Positions 36,009-43,989 of a stretch of 63,419 bases of DNA are shown piece after piece (the stretch's first letter is position 1; each line of letters starts with the position of its first letter). The DNA comes from Rhizobiaceae bacterium (GTDB lineage: Bacteria > Pseudomonadota > Alphaproteobacteria > Rhizobiales > Rhizobiaceae). The translations under genes and the position numbers were made by a program. Where the stretch lies: contig JARGOF010000028.1 of the NCBI GenBank assembly GCA_029212415.1, positions 1 to 63,419 on the forward strand, read 5' to 3'. The notes beneath the pieces are model-generated. The model was not told the DNA's origin. It made no database searches and worked only from the letters and a program-made list of their open reading frames with translations.

Positions 36009-36053
36009 ACAACTTATTTGTTGTGGTCAAGAGGTGACAACAAAAATGTTGTG
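36009..36053 (-). promoter_or_regulatory. paired operators upstream of the XRE-ImmA gene
   Basis: Two inverted repeats of the same type, CACAAC-TTATTT-GTTGTG (36009-36026) and ACAAC-AAAAAT-GTTGT (36038-36053), have centres 28 bases apart, 13 to 58 bases upstream of the start codon. This is the classic layout for cooperative binding by an XRE autorepressor. A TATAAC candidate -10 lies just beyond on the minus strand, and the IS3-like element begins about 35 bases further on. Confidence 0.72.
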
Positions 36054-36150
36054 TTATACTTTTGCAAAGTTAACCAAAATTTCCGAACTGGACTTGCCCG
36101 TAAAAGGTGGGGGTATTTTCTGATAGTTTTCATAACCACAGGAGTGTCCT

Positions 36151-36440
36151 ATGAGCAAAGGAGAACGACGGGCATTTACGGAAGAATTTAAGCGGGAGGC
36201 GGTTCGCTTGATTGAAACAAGCGGCCGCACGATTGCGCAGATTGCGGATGACTTGGGCGTTGGTTCATCAACGCTGACCCGTGGAAGCGCATTTACCGTG
36301 AGGCTGCCTCATCGTCGGAACCTCACGTCGATCTAACCCAAGAGCTGGCTCGGTTGCGCAAAGAGAATTCGGTTCTTCGCCAGGAACGCGAGATTTTGAA
36401 GCGGGCTGCTACTTTTTTCGCCAAGGAGGCACGTCAATGA
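36151..36440 (+). pseudogene. IS3-family transposase orfA (HTH protein), frameshifted
   Basis: It starts M-S-K-G-E-R-R-A-F-T-E-E-F-K-R-E-A-V-R-L-I, the IS3 orfA helix-turn-helix start. The frame is lost at about 36281, where one base seems missing. The continuation W-K-R-I-Y-R-E-A, then L-A-R-L-R-K-E-N-S-V-L-R-Q-E-R and I-L-K-R-A-A-T-F-F-A-K-E, is in the next frame and ends at 36440. Confidence 0.8.
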
Positions 36441-37285
36441 GATTCAAGCTCGTTGATGAGGCGAAGAAATCATCCATCGTCTTTGTCGTGTTTTTGGTGT
36501 CAGCGAAAGTGGGTACTATGCCTGGAAACAGCGTGGCCCCAGTCGGCGTCCATTGGACGACATGGTTCTGCAGGCCTATATCCGATCTCAGTTCGTGCTT
36601 TCCCACGAGACCTATGGTTCACCGCCTATACATGTTGAACTGTGTGAGGACGGCATGCCCGTTGGCAGGCACCGCATATGCGGGATAATAGTCTGAAGGC
36701 TCTGCAAAAGCGGCGTTACAAACAGACGACCGATCGTGATCATGGCGGGTTGGTTGCACCTGATCTTCTTAATCAAGACTTCTCATGCGACGGACCGAAT
36801 CAGAAGTGGGGCGTGGACATCAGTTATGTCTGGACCCGAGAGGGATGGTTGTATCTTGCCATCGTTCCCGATCTTTACTCTCGGCGTAGTGTCGGTTGGG
36901 AAACAAGTGATCAATTGAAGAAGGATCTGGCGATAACAGCGTTGAAACGGACTATTGTCACACGCCAACCACCACCGGGCTGATTTATCATTCTGATCGC
37001 GGTAGCCAATATTGCCCGTAGGATTATCGAAGGCTGCTGGCCGCAAATGGTATGCAGTCTTCCATGAGTGGCATGGGCAATTGTTACGACAATTCCATGG
37101 TCGAAACCGTGTTCAAAACCATCAAGTCGGAACTGGTGTGGAGAACCAGTTTCCAAACACGGCAACAGGCTAAAAATGCACTTGGCCGATATATCGAACG
37201 GTTTTACAATCCCATTCGGCGGCATTCAACTTTGGCCTACAAATCGCCGACCAAATTCGAAGCCGCAATGGTCGGGACAGAGTGA
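36437..37285 (+). pseudogene. IS3-family transposase orfB (DDE integrase), multiply frameshifted
   Basis: It starts at the ATGA overlapping the orfA stop. The family sequence can be followed only by changing frame: near 36470, near 36680 (with loss of some residues), and near 36960. The catalytic region is still visible as W-G-V-D-I-S-Y-V, L-I-Y-H-S-D-R-G-S-Q-Y and N-S-M-V-E-T-V-F-K-T-I-K-S-E, and the tail as Y-N-P-I-R-R-H-S-T-L. It cannot make an active transposase. Confidence 0.82.
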
Positions 37286-37315
37286 AAGTCTCTCCACTTT
37301 ATCGGGGGAAGTCCG

Positions 37316-37445
37316 TGAATATCTTGTAACCGGTATTGCGGGAAATCCCGAACTCCCGGCATAGGTCGCTCATGCCTTCACCTTCAAGACGGCGGGCGAC
37401 AAATCGTAAACGTTCCTCCAAGAGCGAACTCTCTTTCCACGGCAT
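37316..37445 (-). pseudogene. N-terminal remnant of an IS481-family transposase
   Basis: On the minus strand from 37445 the frame reads M-P-W-K-E-S-S-L-L-E-E-R-L-R-F-V-A-R-R-L and then G-M-S-D-L-C-R-E-F-G-I-S-R-N-T-G-Y-K-I, the typical start of IS481-type transposases. It is cut off by the right end of the IS3-like element. Beyond the start, 37470-37505 contains a TGTCCGGTAC-like element end. The rest of 37506-37660 shows no gene. Confidence 0.75.
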
Positions 37446-37666
37446 CAACAACTCCCGCAAAACGAAAAGTGTTACCTATGTGTCCGGTACAAAATGTCAC
37501 CCATGTCTCAGGTCGTTCACCTGGCATGGGAAAGGTTTTCGGCTCAAGCGGTCACTTGCTATACGAGGCGAACGCCTGTGGAGGGCGTCGCATGATGCGC
37601 CTGACAGCCCGACGGCGATGCGGATCAGGGGAGGAACCCCCAGATTGGCGTTATCGCAAATCCCGG

Positions 37667-37698
37667 TTGACAATGATTTTATAAAATATAAATTATAA
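37667..37698 (+). promoter_or_regulatory. promoter and possible GntR operator of the TRAP operon
   Basis: A perfect -35 box TTGACA (37667-37672) is followed by an AT-rich stretch with TAAATT or TATAAG as -10 candidates. Within it TTATAA occurs at 37679-37684 and 37693-37698, a self-complementary half-site pair that may be the operator of the GntR-type regulator encoded in the operon. AGGGAGGA precedes the first start codon. Confidence 0.55.
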
Positions 37699-37723
37699 GA
37701 ACTATTCAACAAGGGAGGAAGAT

Positions 37724-38713
37724 ATGAACTTGAAGCTTCTGACCGCCTTTACGGCGGCAATGATCGGATTTGCTGGAACGGCCAGCGCGCAGGATGTCAC
37801 GCTGAAACTTGGCCACGTCCTTTCCCCCACGCACCAGTTCCACAAGGGTATGGAACTCGCAGCCGAGAAGCTGGCCGAGTCGACCAATGGCAAAGTCAAG
37901 CTGGAGGTCTTTCCGTCTTCCCAACTGGGAACAGAGCGCGACATGCACGTCTCTATCCGCACTGGCGGCGTTGACATGCTTCTCGCTTCGCCGGGCGGCG
38001 CAAGTGTTCACCTGCCGGAACTGGCCGTTCTGGATGCCCCCTATCTGTTCAGGGATGACGCGCACTGGCAGGCTGTCGTCTACGGCGATATCGGCGCTGA
38101 CTGGGAGAGCAAGATTACCGAGGCGACAGGCGCGCATATCATGGGCTGGTTCCCTCGCGGCACGCGTCATGTGATAACCAAGGGAATTGCACTCAATACG
38201 ATCGATGATATTCGCAATGTGAAGATACGCGTCGCGGATATTCCTCCCTATCCGCAGGTGTTTCAGGCATTCGGCGCGACGCCCACGCCTGTCGCCTTCT
38301 CCGAAATGTATTCCGCGCTGCAGGCCGGCGTTGTCGATGGTGCAGATGTGCCGCTTGATACGATCCTCGCGCAGAAGCTTCATGAGGTGTCCGATCACGT
38401 GAATCTGATCGCCTGGTCATTCGCGGCGCCGGGGCCGATTCTGTTGAGTGACGATGCCTACAACCGGTTGAGCGAAGAGGATCGCGTCAAGTTGAGGGAA
38501 GCGCTTCGCGCGGGTACCGAATATATTGCCAAGGCCTTTATCGACAGCGAGGATTCGGTGACCGTAGCGCTTAAGGAAAAGGGCATGACGTTCGTTGTGC
38601 CGACCGATCTGGAGGCATGGCAGGCCGCCGCCGCAAACGCTGTGCCACAGCTGGCCGAGCTCTGGGGTGGTGACGTTGAGCTTTACGCCCGCATCCGCGA
38701 CGTGGCCCAGTGA
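37724..38713 (+). CDS. dctP: TRAP transporter substrate-binding protein (DctP type)
   Basis: A 329-residue periplasmic protein with a signal peptide of 22 residues (cleavage after T-A-S-A). The conserved carboxylate-binding arginine is R169 in N-V-K-I-R-V. L-K-L-G-H-V-L-S-P-T-H and F-P-S-S-Q-L-G-T-E-R are typical of the DctP family. It would bind an organic or sugar acid for sodium-driven import by the two membrane subunits that follow. It is first in a nine-gene operon with a strong AGGGAGGA site. Confidence 0.92.
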   Translation: MNLKLLTAFTAAMIGFAGTASAQDVTLKLGHVLSPTHQFHKGMELAAEKLAESTNGKVKLEVFPSSQLGTERDMHVSIRTGGVDMLLASPGGASVHLPELAVLDAPYLFRDDAHWQAVVYGDIGADWESKITEATGAHIMGWFPRGTRHVITKGIALNTIDDIRNVKIRVADIPPYPQVFQAFGATPTPVAFSEMYSALQAGVVDGADVPLDTILAQKLHEVSDHVNLIAWSFAAPGPILLSDDAYNRLSEEDRVKLREALRAGTEYIAKAFIDSEDSVTVALKEKGMTFVVPTDLEAWQAAAANAVPQLAELWGGDVELYARIRDVAQ

Positions 38714-38731
38714 GTTGGAGGCGCAGAGGAC

Positions 38732-39250
38732 GTGATCTTGCGCCCGATCCTGCAGGCCCTCGGTCTTGTCGAAGAAGTGGTTGCCGTCGCTCTGTTGTTA
38801 GCGACGGCGGCAATGACTCTTCTTCAGGTCGCGGGTCGCTATTTGATGACCAATCCGTTCATCTGGACTGAGGAGGTTACCCGGCTCACACTGATCTGGC
38901 TGGCTTACGTGGCGGCTGCGGCCGTCACGCGACGGGGTGTGCATATCGCCGTCGACACCGGCCTGAACATGCTGAACCCTGCCTGGCGCAGGGCGGCGAA
39001 TGTTCTGGTGCATTCAGTCACTGCCCTTCTGTTCGCATGGCTTGCATATCTGGCGATGGTGTTGGCCTTCAAGGTGTCCGGGCTACCCTTGGCTGCGACG
39101 CGTTGGTCAATGGAAGTCATGGTCTGGCCAACAATGGCCGGTTGCCTGCTGATTGCCTTTCATTCGCTATTATTGGCGCTCTCCGGAATTGGAATGATCC
39201 CGGCCGCCGCGGTCGACCCTTCCGAGGAGACTGAGGTGATACGCTCATGA
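38732..39250 (+). CDS. dctQ: TRAP transporter small permease (DctQ type)
   Basis: A 172-residue protein with four membrane helices; the segment NPFIWTEEVTRLTLIWLAYV is the DctQ hallmark after helix one to two. It begins with GTG at 38732, 18 bases after the binding protein, with GGAGGCGCAGAG upstream. The last codons overlap the start of dctM by four bases (ATGA). It joins DctM to form the membrane complex. Confidence 0.9.
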   Translation: MILRPILQALGLVEEVVAVALLLATAAMTLLQVAGRYLMTNPFIWTEEVTRLTLIWLAYVAAAAVTRRGVHIAVDTGLNMLNPAWRRAANVLVHSVTALLFAWLAYLAMVLAFKVSGLPLAATRWSMEVMVWPTMAGCLLIAFHSLLLALSGIGMIPAAAVDPSEETEVIRS

Positions 39251-40527
39251 TTTTCTTCTATGGACTTGGCCTGCTCGCCTTTCTGGCCATCGGATTGCCG
39301 GTCGCAGTTTCCATCCTGCTCGTCGGCATTCTCGCTGTCGTCATTGCCGGCGTGCCGCCGTCCATCATCGCGGAGCGGATGATTTTCGGGCTCGACAGCT
39401 TTCTGCTTATCGCAATCCCGCTCTTTCTGCTGATGGGCAATCTGATGAATGCTTCGGGCATCACGAACCGGATTTTTGCTTTTGCCGGATCGCTTGTTGG
39501 CCATTGGCGGGCAGGGTTGGCGCAGGTCAACGTCCTGAGTTCCATCATTTTTTCAGGAATGTCCGGCTCTGCCCTCGCTGATGCGGCCGGCCTGGGCGCC
39601 ATAGAAGTCGAAGCCATGCGCAAGGCCGGTTACAAGCCTGCCTACGCCGCGGCGGTCACGGCTGCAAGCGCCACAATCGGACCGATCATGCCCCCTTCGA
39701 TCGCGTCCATCCTCTACGCCTTCATCGCCGATGTGTCGGTTGGGCGCATGTTTCTGGCGGGCATTCTTCCCGCTCTGTTGATGACCTTCGTGCTGATGGT
39801 CACCATACACCTCAGAGCAGGCACCCAGAATCTTCCCAAGGCCCCGAAGGTGAGCGGTGCGCGGCGCGCCCATGAGTTCTGGCTGGCACTGCCTGCCCTG
39901 TTCGTACCCGTGGTGCTGATAGGCGGCATGCGTACCGGCATCTTCACTGCCACGGAACTGGCTGCGGTCGGTGTGCTCTATTCTGCACTTCTGGGTTTTG
40001 CCTATAGGCAGATGGGGGCTGCTTCCTTCTATCGCGCCTGCCGCAGCGCCGCGCTTCACTCGGGAGCGATCCTGCTCATTGTTGCCGCCGCACACGTCTT
40101 TGCCTGGGCATTGGCGCACGAACAGATTCCCCAGCATCTCGCCCAACTCGTCGGCTCGCTCAATCTCGACCGCTGGATGTTTCTGATCCTTATCAACGTT
40201 GTGCTTCTGGTTCTCGGCATGCTTCTCGACACGACGGCAATTCTCATCCTGGTCGCGCCGGTGATGGTGCCCGTGGTCACCGCAATGGGGATCGATCCGG
40301 TGCATTTCGGCATTGTCATGATCGTCAACATGATGATCGGGCTGATCACGCCTCCCGTAGGGATGGCTCTTTTCGTCACCGCCAGCATTGCTGATGTGAG
40401 TGCTGCGGCGGTTGCGCGCGAAAGCGTGCCCTATGTGGTCGCGCTGATTCTTGTACTCGTACTGATTACCTTCGTTCCCCAGGTTGTGCTGTTCCTGCCC
40501 GACCTGGCTTACGGTGTCAGCCAATGA
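39247..40527 (+). CDS. dctM: TRAP transporter large permease (DctM type)
   Basis: A 426-residue membrane protein with about twelve helices. The family segments are S-G-S-A-L-A-D-A-A-G-L-G, A-T-I-G-P-I-M-P-P-S and the late M-N-M-M-I-G-L-I-T-P-P-V-G-M-A-L-F (here V-N-M-M-I-G). It carries the transport path of the sodium-coupled TRAP system. It is coupled to dctQ by overlap, and the cupin gene follows 37 bases later. Confidence 0.93.
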   Translation: MIFFYGLGLLAFLAIGLPVAVSILLVGILAVVIAGVPPSIIAERMIFGLDSFLLIAIPLFLLMGNLMNASGITNRIFAFAGSLVGHWRAGLAQVNVLSSIIFSGMSGSALADAAGLGAIEVEAMRKAGYKPAYAAAVTAASATIGPIMPPSIASILYAFIADVSVGRMFLAGILPALLMTFVLMVTIHLRAGTQNLPKAPKVSGARRAHEFWLALPALFVPVVLIGGMRTGIFTATELAAVGVLYSALLGFAYRQMGAASFYRACRSAALHSGAILLIVAAAHVFAWALAHEQIPQHLAQLVGSLNLDRWMFLILINVVLLVLGMLLDTTAILILVAPVMVPVVTAMGIDPVHFGIVMIVNMMIGLITPPVGMALFVTASIADVSAAAVARESVPYVVALILVLVLITFVPQVVLFLPDLAYGVSQ

Positions 40528-40564
40528 ACCCGACCTGCACGAACCCGAACCCAGGGACAAATAA

Positions 40565-40912
40565 ATGACCGGAAACGAAAAACTTCATGGCGGCGCGCAG
40601 CGTCTGCCAGCACGTGTCATCAACGATGAGACCATGTCCTCGCAGCGCATATCCTGGTACGAAATCGCTCCTGGCGATCAATGCACGCGCCATGTTCACG
40701 AGGGCAAATTCGAGACCTGGCTCGTGATACAGGGAACCGGCGTGTCGCATGTCGGTGAACGGAAATTTGATGTCGGACCCGGCGATATGATCGCGACGCC
40801 GCCGGGTACGCCGCACGGGTTGGTCAACACCGGCGAAACGCCATTGCGCTTTGTGAACGTCGTGCTGCTCTATGACGGACAGTCAGTGACAACGACGGAA
40901 CTGGACCAATGA
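40565..40912 (+). CDS. small cupin-domain protein
   Basis: A 115-residue single cupin. The first motif is C-T-R-H-V-H-E-G-K-F-E-T-W (two His and one Glu ligands) and the second is P-P-G-T-P-H-G-L-V-N, so a metal site is likely. In sugar- and acid-degradation operons such cupins are often isomerases or mutarotases, or regulators of ligand form; which applies here is not clear. It overlaps the next gene by four bases (ATGA). Confidence 0.8.
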   Translation: MTGNEKLHGGAQRLPARVINDETMSSQRISWYEIAPGDQCTRHVHEGKFETWLVIQGTGVSHVGERKFDVGPGDMIATPPGTPHGLVNTGETPLRFVNVVLLYDGQSVTTTELDQ

Positions 40913-41808
40913 GCCGGTTTTGTATCACTGGCGCAGCCGGTTTTGTCGGGGCCGAAGTGTGCCGGCAGGCCCTCGCGCGCGGGCATTCGATCATTGGCCT
41001 CGACCAACGTCCGGCTTCATCAGACATAAATTACGCATTCCATCTCGCCGATGTAACCGACCGCGAATGCATGGCCCGTATCGTCCGGGAATGCGATGGA
41101 ATCATACATTGCGCGGCGGTGGTCGGCCCCGCGCCGGCCTCTGCCGATCCGGTGATGGCGACGCAGGTCAATGTTCTGGGCACGCTCAGCGTGCTGGAGG
41201 CAGCACGGTGCGCAAATCTGCGGGTCGTCAACCTCTCAACAGCGACGCTCTATGGGCGTATAGAGAAAGCCGGACCGCTGGATGAATCCGATCCGGTCAA
41301 TCCGGTCGGCATCTATGATGCAACCAAGATGATGTCAGAAACGCTGTGCGACGCCTATCGCAAGAGTTTCTCCGTATCTGTGGCGTCTTTCAGAACTGGC
41401 TTCGTCTACGGGCCGCGTCATTCCACCGGCGACTACTTTGTCGGCAGGCTCGTGCAAGGAGAGACTGTGATCCAGGACGCAGGGCGTGACCATCCCTGCG
41501 ACTTCACCTACGTGAAGGATCTGGCGCTTGGGCTTGTCCAGGCCGCAGAGTGCGGCAATCTTCCCGAATCCGTTTATAATCTCTCTGGAGGTGTGTCGCG
41601 GACAAGAGGTGATCTCGCTGCCATTGTCATGAAGCATTTCCCCCACGCGCAGATTGCTCTTTCTCCGGGTGTCGATCCCGCACGGCACCTTCGTGGAGCC
41701 AATGTGATTGCGCGCGCGCGGCGCGATTTCGGTTACGCGCCACAATACGATCTCGAGGCTGGCATCGCCGACTGGGTTGCCGAAGCGCGTGGAGCCGGTG
41801 CGACATGA
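40909..41808 (+). CDS. NAD-dependent epimerase/dehydratase family protein (extended SDR)
   Basis: A 299-residue extended short-chain dehydrogenase. It has the Rossmann motif G-A-A-G-F-V-G (about residues 6-12) and the active-site Y-D-A-T-K (about residue 141) with an upstream Ser/Thr in L-S-T-A-T-L-Y-G. Such enzymes act on sugars, nucleotide sugars or sugar acids; uronate dehydrogenases have this fold and size. With a TRAP importer for an acid, oxidation of a sugar acid to a lactone is a plausible role. It overlaps both neighbours by four bases. Confidence 0.82.
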   Translation: MSRFCITGAAGFVGAEVCRQALARGHSIIGLDQRPASSDINYAFHLADVTDRECMARIVRECDGIIHCAAVVGPAPASADPVMATQVNVLGTLSVLEAARCANLRVVNLSTATLYGRIEKAGPLDESDPVNPVGIYDATKMMSETLCDAYRKSFSVSVASFRTGFVYGPRHSTGDYFVGRLVQGETVIQDAGRDHPCDFTYVKDLALGLVQAAECGNLPESVYNLSGGVSRTRGDLAAIVMKHFPHAQIALSPGVDPARHLRGANVIARARRDFGYAPQYDLEAGIADWVAEARGAGAT

Positions 41809-42575
41809 TCTGGAGCATCGAGACCATGACTGTTGCCCATGCATTGACCCCCGGACCGGAGGTGTTTTTCCAGCGCGACTTTGAATCCTGGGTCAATATC
41901 GCCGTCCATATGTTCGTACTCAGGAGCGATCTCGGTATCGTTCTTGTGGATACCGGACTGATCGCCAATCTTGAACCTCTCAATGCTGCAATGCGCCGCA
42001 ACAAGGGGCCAAAGGCGGGGTTTGAAAGGATTGAATCGCGAGCCGGGAGCTATCTCGGCACAGACGTGCTGGCGGTCATGCTGACAAGCTTCGGCCCCTA
42101 TGCAACTGGTGGACTCGATCGCTTGCGTCCAGATACCCCGGTCTATGTTTCCGCACGCGGAATGGCTGATCTGCGTCGTCCGGAAGAACCGCAATTCGTT
42201 CACACGCTACCGGGGGAAATCTGTGCCCGTCTCGATCAGGCCACACCTGTCAGTGGGCAAGAGTGCCTTTTGCCGGGCCTTCGCTTTCACGAGGTCGGCA
42301 TCCACCATCCCGCATCGGCCGCCGTGGAGATTGAGACCGCGGCAGGACGCGTGGTGATTGCCGATCCGGTGTTCACGGCAGCCAATCTCGAACGGCAGAT
42401 CGCGCTTGGCGCCGCAGAGGATGCCAGCGGCTGGTTTGCAATGGTCAGGACATTTGCTGCAAGGAACGCGGCTTTCCTGCCTGTACACGAGCCGTCGCCT
42501 GCGCCAGTGTCGGTCGTGTGCGAACCGGACGGCGGCTGGCACGTGCAGAATTTGAGAACGATGGAAGCATCATGA
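41805..42575 (+). CDS. metallo-beta-lactamase-fold protein lacking the metal-binding motif
   Basis: A 256-residue protein that follows the lactonase branch of the MBL fold: G-I-V-L-V-D-T-G-L (44-52), then T-S-F-G-P-Y-A-T-G-G (94-103) where active members have T-H-x-H-x-D-H-x-G-G, and G-I-H-H-P-A-S (165-171). The residues of the HxHxDH motif are therefore replaced, while His167 or His168 and Asp187 remain. It may be a metal-free hydrolase or a non-catalytic partner. In an operon with a sugar-acid dehydrogenase a lactone-handling role is attractive. ATGA overlaps on both sides. Confidence 0.72.
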   Translation: MIWSIETMTVAHALTPGPEVFFQRDFESWVNIAVHMFVLRSDLGIVLVDTGLIANLEPLNAAMRRNKGPKAGFERIESRAGSYLGTDVLAVMLTSFGPYATGGLDRLRPDTPVYVSARGMADLRRPEEPQFVHTLPGEICARLDQATPVSGQECLLPGLRFHEVGIHHPASAAVEIETAAGRVVIADPVFTAANLERQIALGAAEDASGWFAMVRTFAARNAAFLPVHEPSPAPVSVVCEPDGGWHVQNLRTMEAS

Positions 42576-43270
42576 CCCGAGATCCTGACAAAGACAGCAA
42601 GCCAATCCGGCATCACACCAAGGCGGATGCGGCCTATGAGATACTTCGCGAGGAGATACTCTCGGGCGCTCTCGAACCAGGCGAACGCGTGACACTTGCA
42701 GCTCTTTCAAAACGGCTGGGTACATCCATGGTCCCGGTCCGCGAAGCCCTCATGCGCCTCGAAAGGGACGGTCTTGTTGACGCCACCCCCTATCGAGACG
42801 TGCGCATTGCCTCCATGTCCATGACAGATATCACGGAACTTTTCGAGGTTCGCGCTGTCCTCGAAGGGCTCGCTATACGTCTGGCCATGCAGAACGAAGG
42901 CCAGAAAATTGCAGAACACCTCGAACAGATCAACCGCGACTTCGCGCTTGCAAGCCATGAGAAGGCTTTCTCCGAGGTCAACGCCCTTAACTGGGAGTTC
43001 CACCGTTTCGTTCTCGACCGTGCGCACAATCACCACCTCAGACGGCAACTTGAAGACATCTGGTCCAAATGCCATCGCTATCGGGCTGGCTTCCGCCTGA
43101 TTCCCGGACGCGATGAGGCTGCCGTCAAGGAACATGAAGAGATAATCCAGGCAGTGCGCAAAGGCATGGCAGATGAAGCCGAACAGGCATGCCGACGACA
43201 TATCAGCAATGCCGGCGATGAAATGATTGCCTATCTGAGTAAAAATCAGAAGAAGGCCGGCATCCTATGA
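42572..43270 (+). CDS. GntR-family transcriptional regulator, FCD type
   Basis: A 232-residue regulator with an N-terminal winged helix (about residues 20-80; L-A-A-L-S-K-R-L-G-T-S-M-V-P-V-R-E-A-L) and an all-helical FCD ligand domain with metal-type residues (D-F-A-L, H-R-F-V, and the late H in C-R-R-H-I-S-N). FCD members commonly sense organic acids. It sits inside the operon it most likely controls, and TTATAA repeats lie in front of dctP. The start at 42572 overlaps the previous stop (ATGA). Confidence 0.9.
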   Translation: MTRDPDKDSKPIRHHTKADAAYEILREEILSGALEPGERVTLAALSKRLGTSMVPVREALMRLERDGLVDATPYRDVRIASMSMTDITELFEVRAVLEGLAIRLAMQNEGQKIAEHLEQINRDFALASHEKAFSEVNALNWEFHRFVLDRAHNHHLRRQLEDIWSKCHRYRAGFRLIPGRDEAAVKEHEEIIQAVRKGMADEAEQACRRHISNAGDEMIAYLSKNQKKAGIL

Positions 43271-43989
43271 GTGCCCCGATTCTTGTCACGGGCGCCTGTG
43301 GTGGTATTGGAAGCGCCGTCATCACCCATCTTCTCCAACAGGGGCTCGGCATCGTTGCAACTGATCGCAACGCGCCCGATAACCATGCATTCCCACCCGA
43401 TACCAAATTCTTTCGCGCCGATTTGCCGGAGGACATCGACAAATTGGTCTCGACGCTGCCGGGTTCTGTCGGCGGGCTTGTCCATGTGGCGGGAGTCATT
43501 CGTACGCACCGCGCGACAGATATCGAAATTAATGATTTCGATGCCATCTTCCGGGCCAATGTCTATGCACCGCTCAAGCTGTTTTCGGCCCTCCATGACC
43601 GGCTGCAGGACGGAGCCGGCGTTGTCTTCGTGGGGTCTCTTGCCGGACTGCGCGCCTCGCCCAGCAATTTGCTCTACGGCGCGTCAAAGGCCGCACTGCA
43701 TAATGCTGCGAAGTCACTCGCAAAGGAGTTTGCGCCGCGTGGTATTCGCATCAATGTGGTTGCACCGGGGCTGATCGATACGGGTCTGACGGACGTGACC
43801 AACCGCGAACTCGCATCGCTACGTGGGGGGGATGCCAGCCAGATCGGGGTGGAGCGTATCAGGTCGATACCGGTTGGACGCATCGGCTCCCCGGCAGACG
43901 TTGCCAAGGCCGTGGCCTTTCTTCTGAGCGACGATTCCAGTTTTGTCACCGGTACGGAAGTGCTGGTGACCGGAGGAGGACATCTGTGA
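43267..43989 (+). CDS. short-chain dehydrogenase/reductase
   Basis: A 240-residue classical SDR. It has the cofactor motif T-G-A-C-G-G-I-G (about 7-14), V-A-G-V in place of N-N-A-G, the active-site Ser in V-G-S-L-A-G, and Y-G-A-S-K. The end D-S-S-F-V-T-G-T-E-V-L-V-T-G-G-G is the usual C-terminus. The shortened region after the Rossmann motif, with a calculated D-L-P-E-D-I-D, is like 2,3-dihydroxybenzoate-type or 3-ketoacyl-type reductases. The substrate is presumably an intermediate of the imported acid. Coupled by ATGA on the left and GTGA on the right. Confidence 0.85.
   Translation: MSAPILVTGACGGIGSAVITHLLQQGLGIVATDRNAPDNHAFPPDTKFFRADLPEDIDKLVSTLPGSVGGLVHVAGVIRTHRATDIEINDFDAIFRANVYAPLKLFSALHDRLQDGAGVVFVGSLAGLRASPSNLLYGASKAALHNAAKSLAKEFAPRGIRINVVAPGLIDTGLTDVTNRELASLRGGDASQIGVERIRSIPVGRIGSPADVAKAVAFLLSDDSSFVTGTEVLVTGGGHL

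Larger units (their letters stand above)
36090..37314 (+). mobile_element. decayed IS3-family insertion sequence
   Basis: The element is about 1225 bases. The left end (36090-36113) begins GGACTTGCCCG and the right end (37292-37314) reads, on the minus strand, GGACTTCCCCCG, giving imperfect terminal inverted repeats that continue with AAAAGGTGG / AAAGTGGAG. Inside are an orfA/orfB pair in the IS3 arrangement, both broken. I see no clear target duplication. Its right end lies inside an IS481-family remnant, so it inserted into an older element. Confidence 0.75.

Noticed and set aside
37724-40527. TRAP system as an ectoine importer (TeaABC/UehABC)
   Set aside because: The neighbours are not the usual usp or ectoine-degradation genes and the ectoine synthesis cluster is a separate unit across the tRNA boundary; an organic or sugar acid is more likely.
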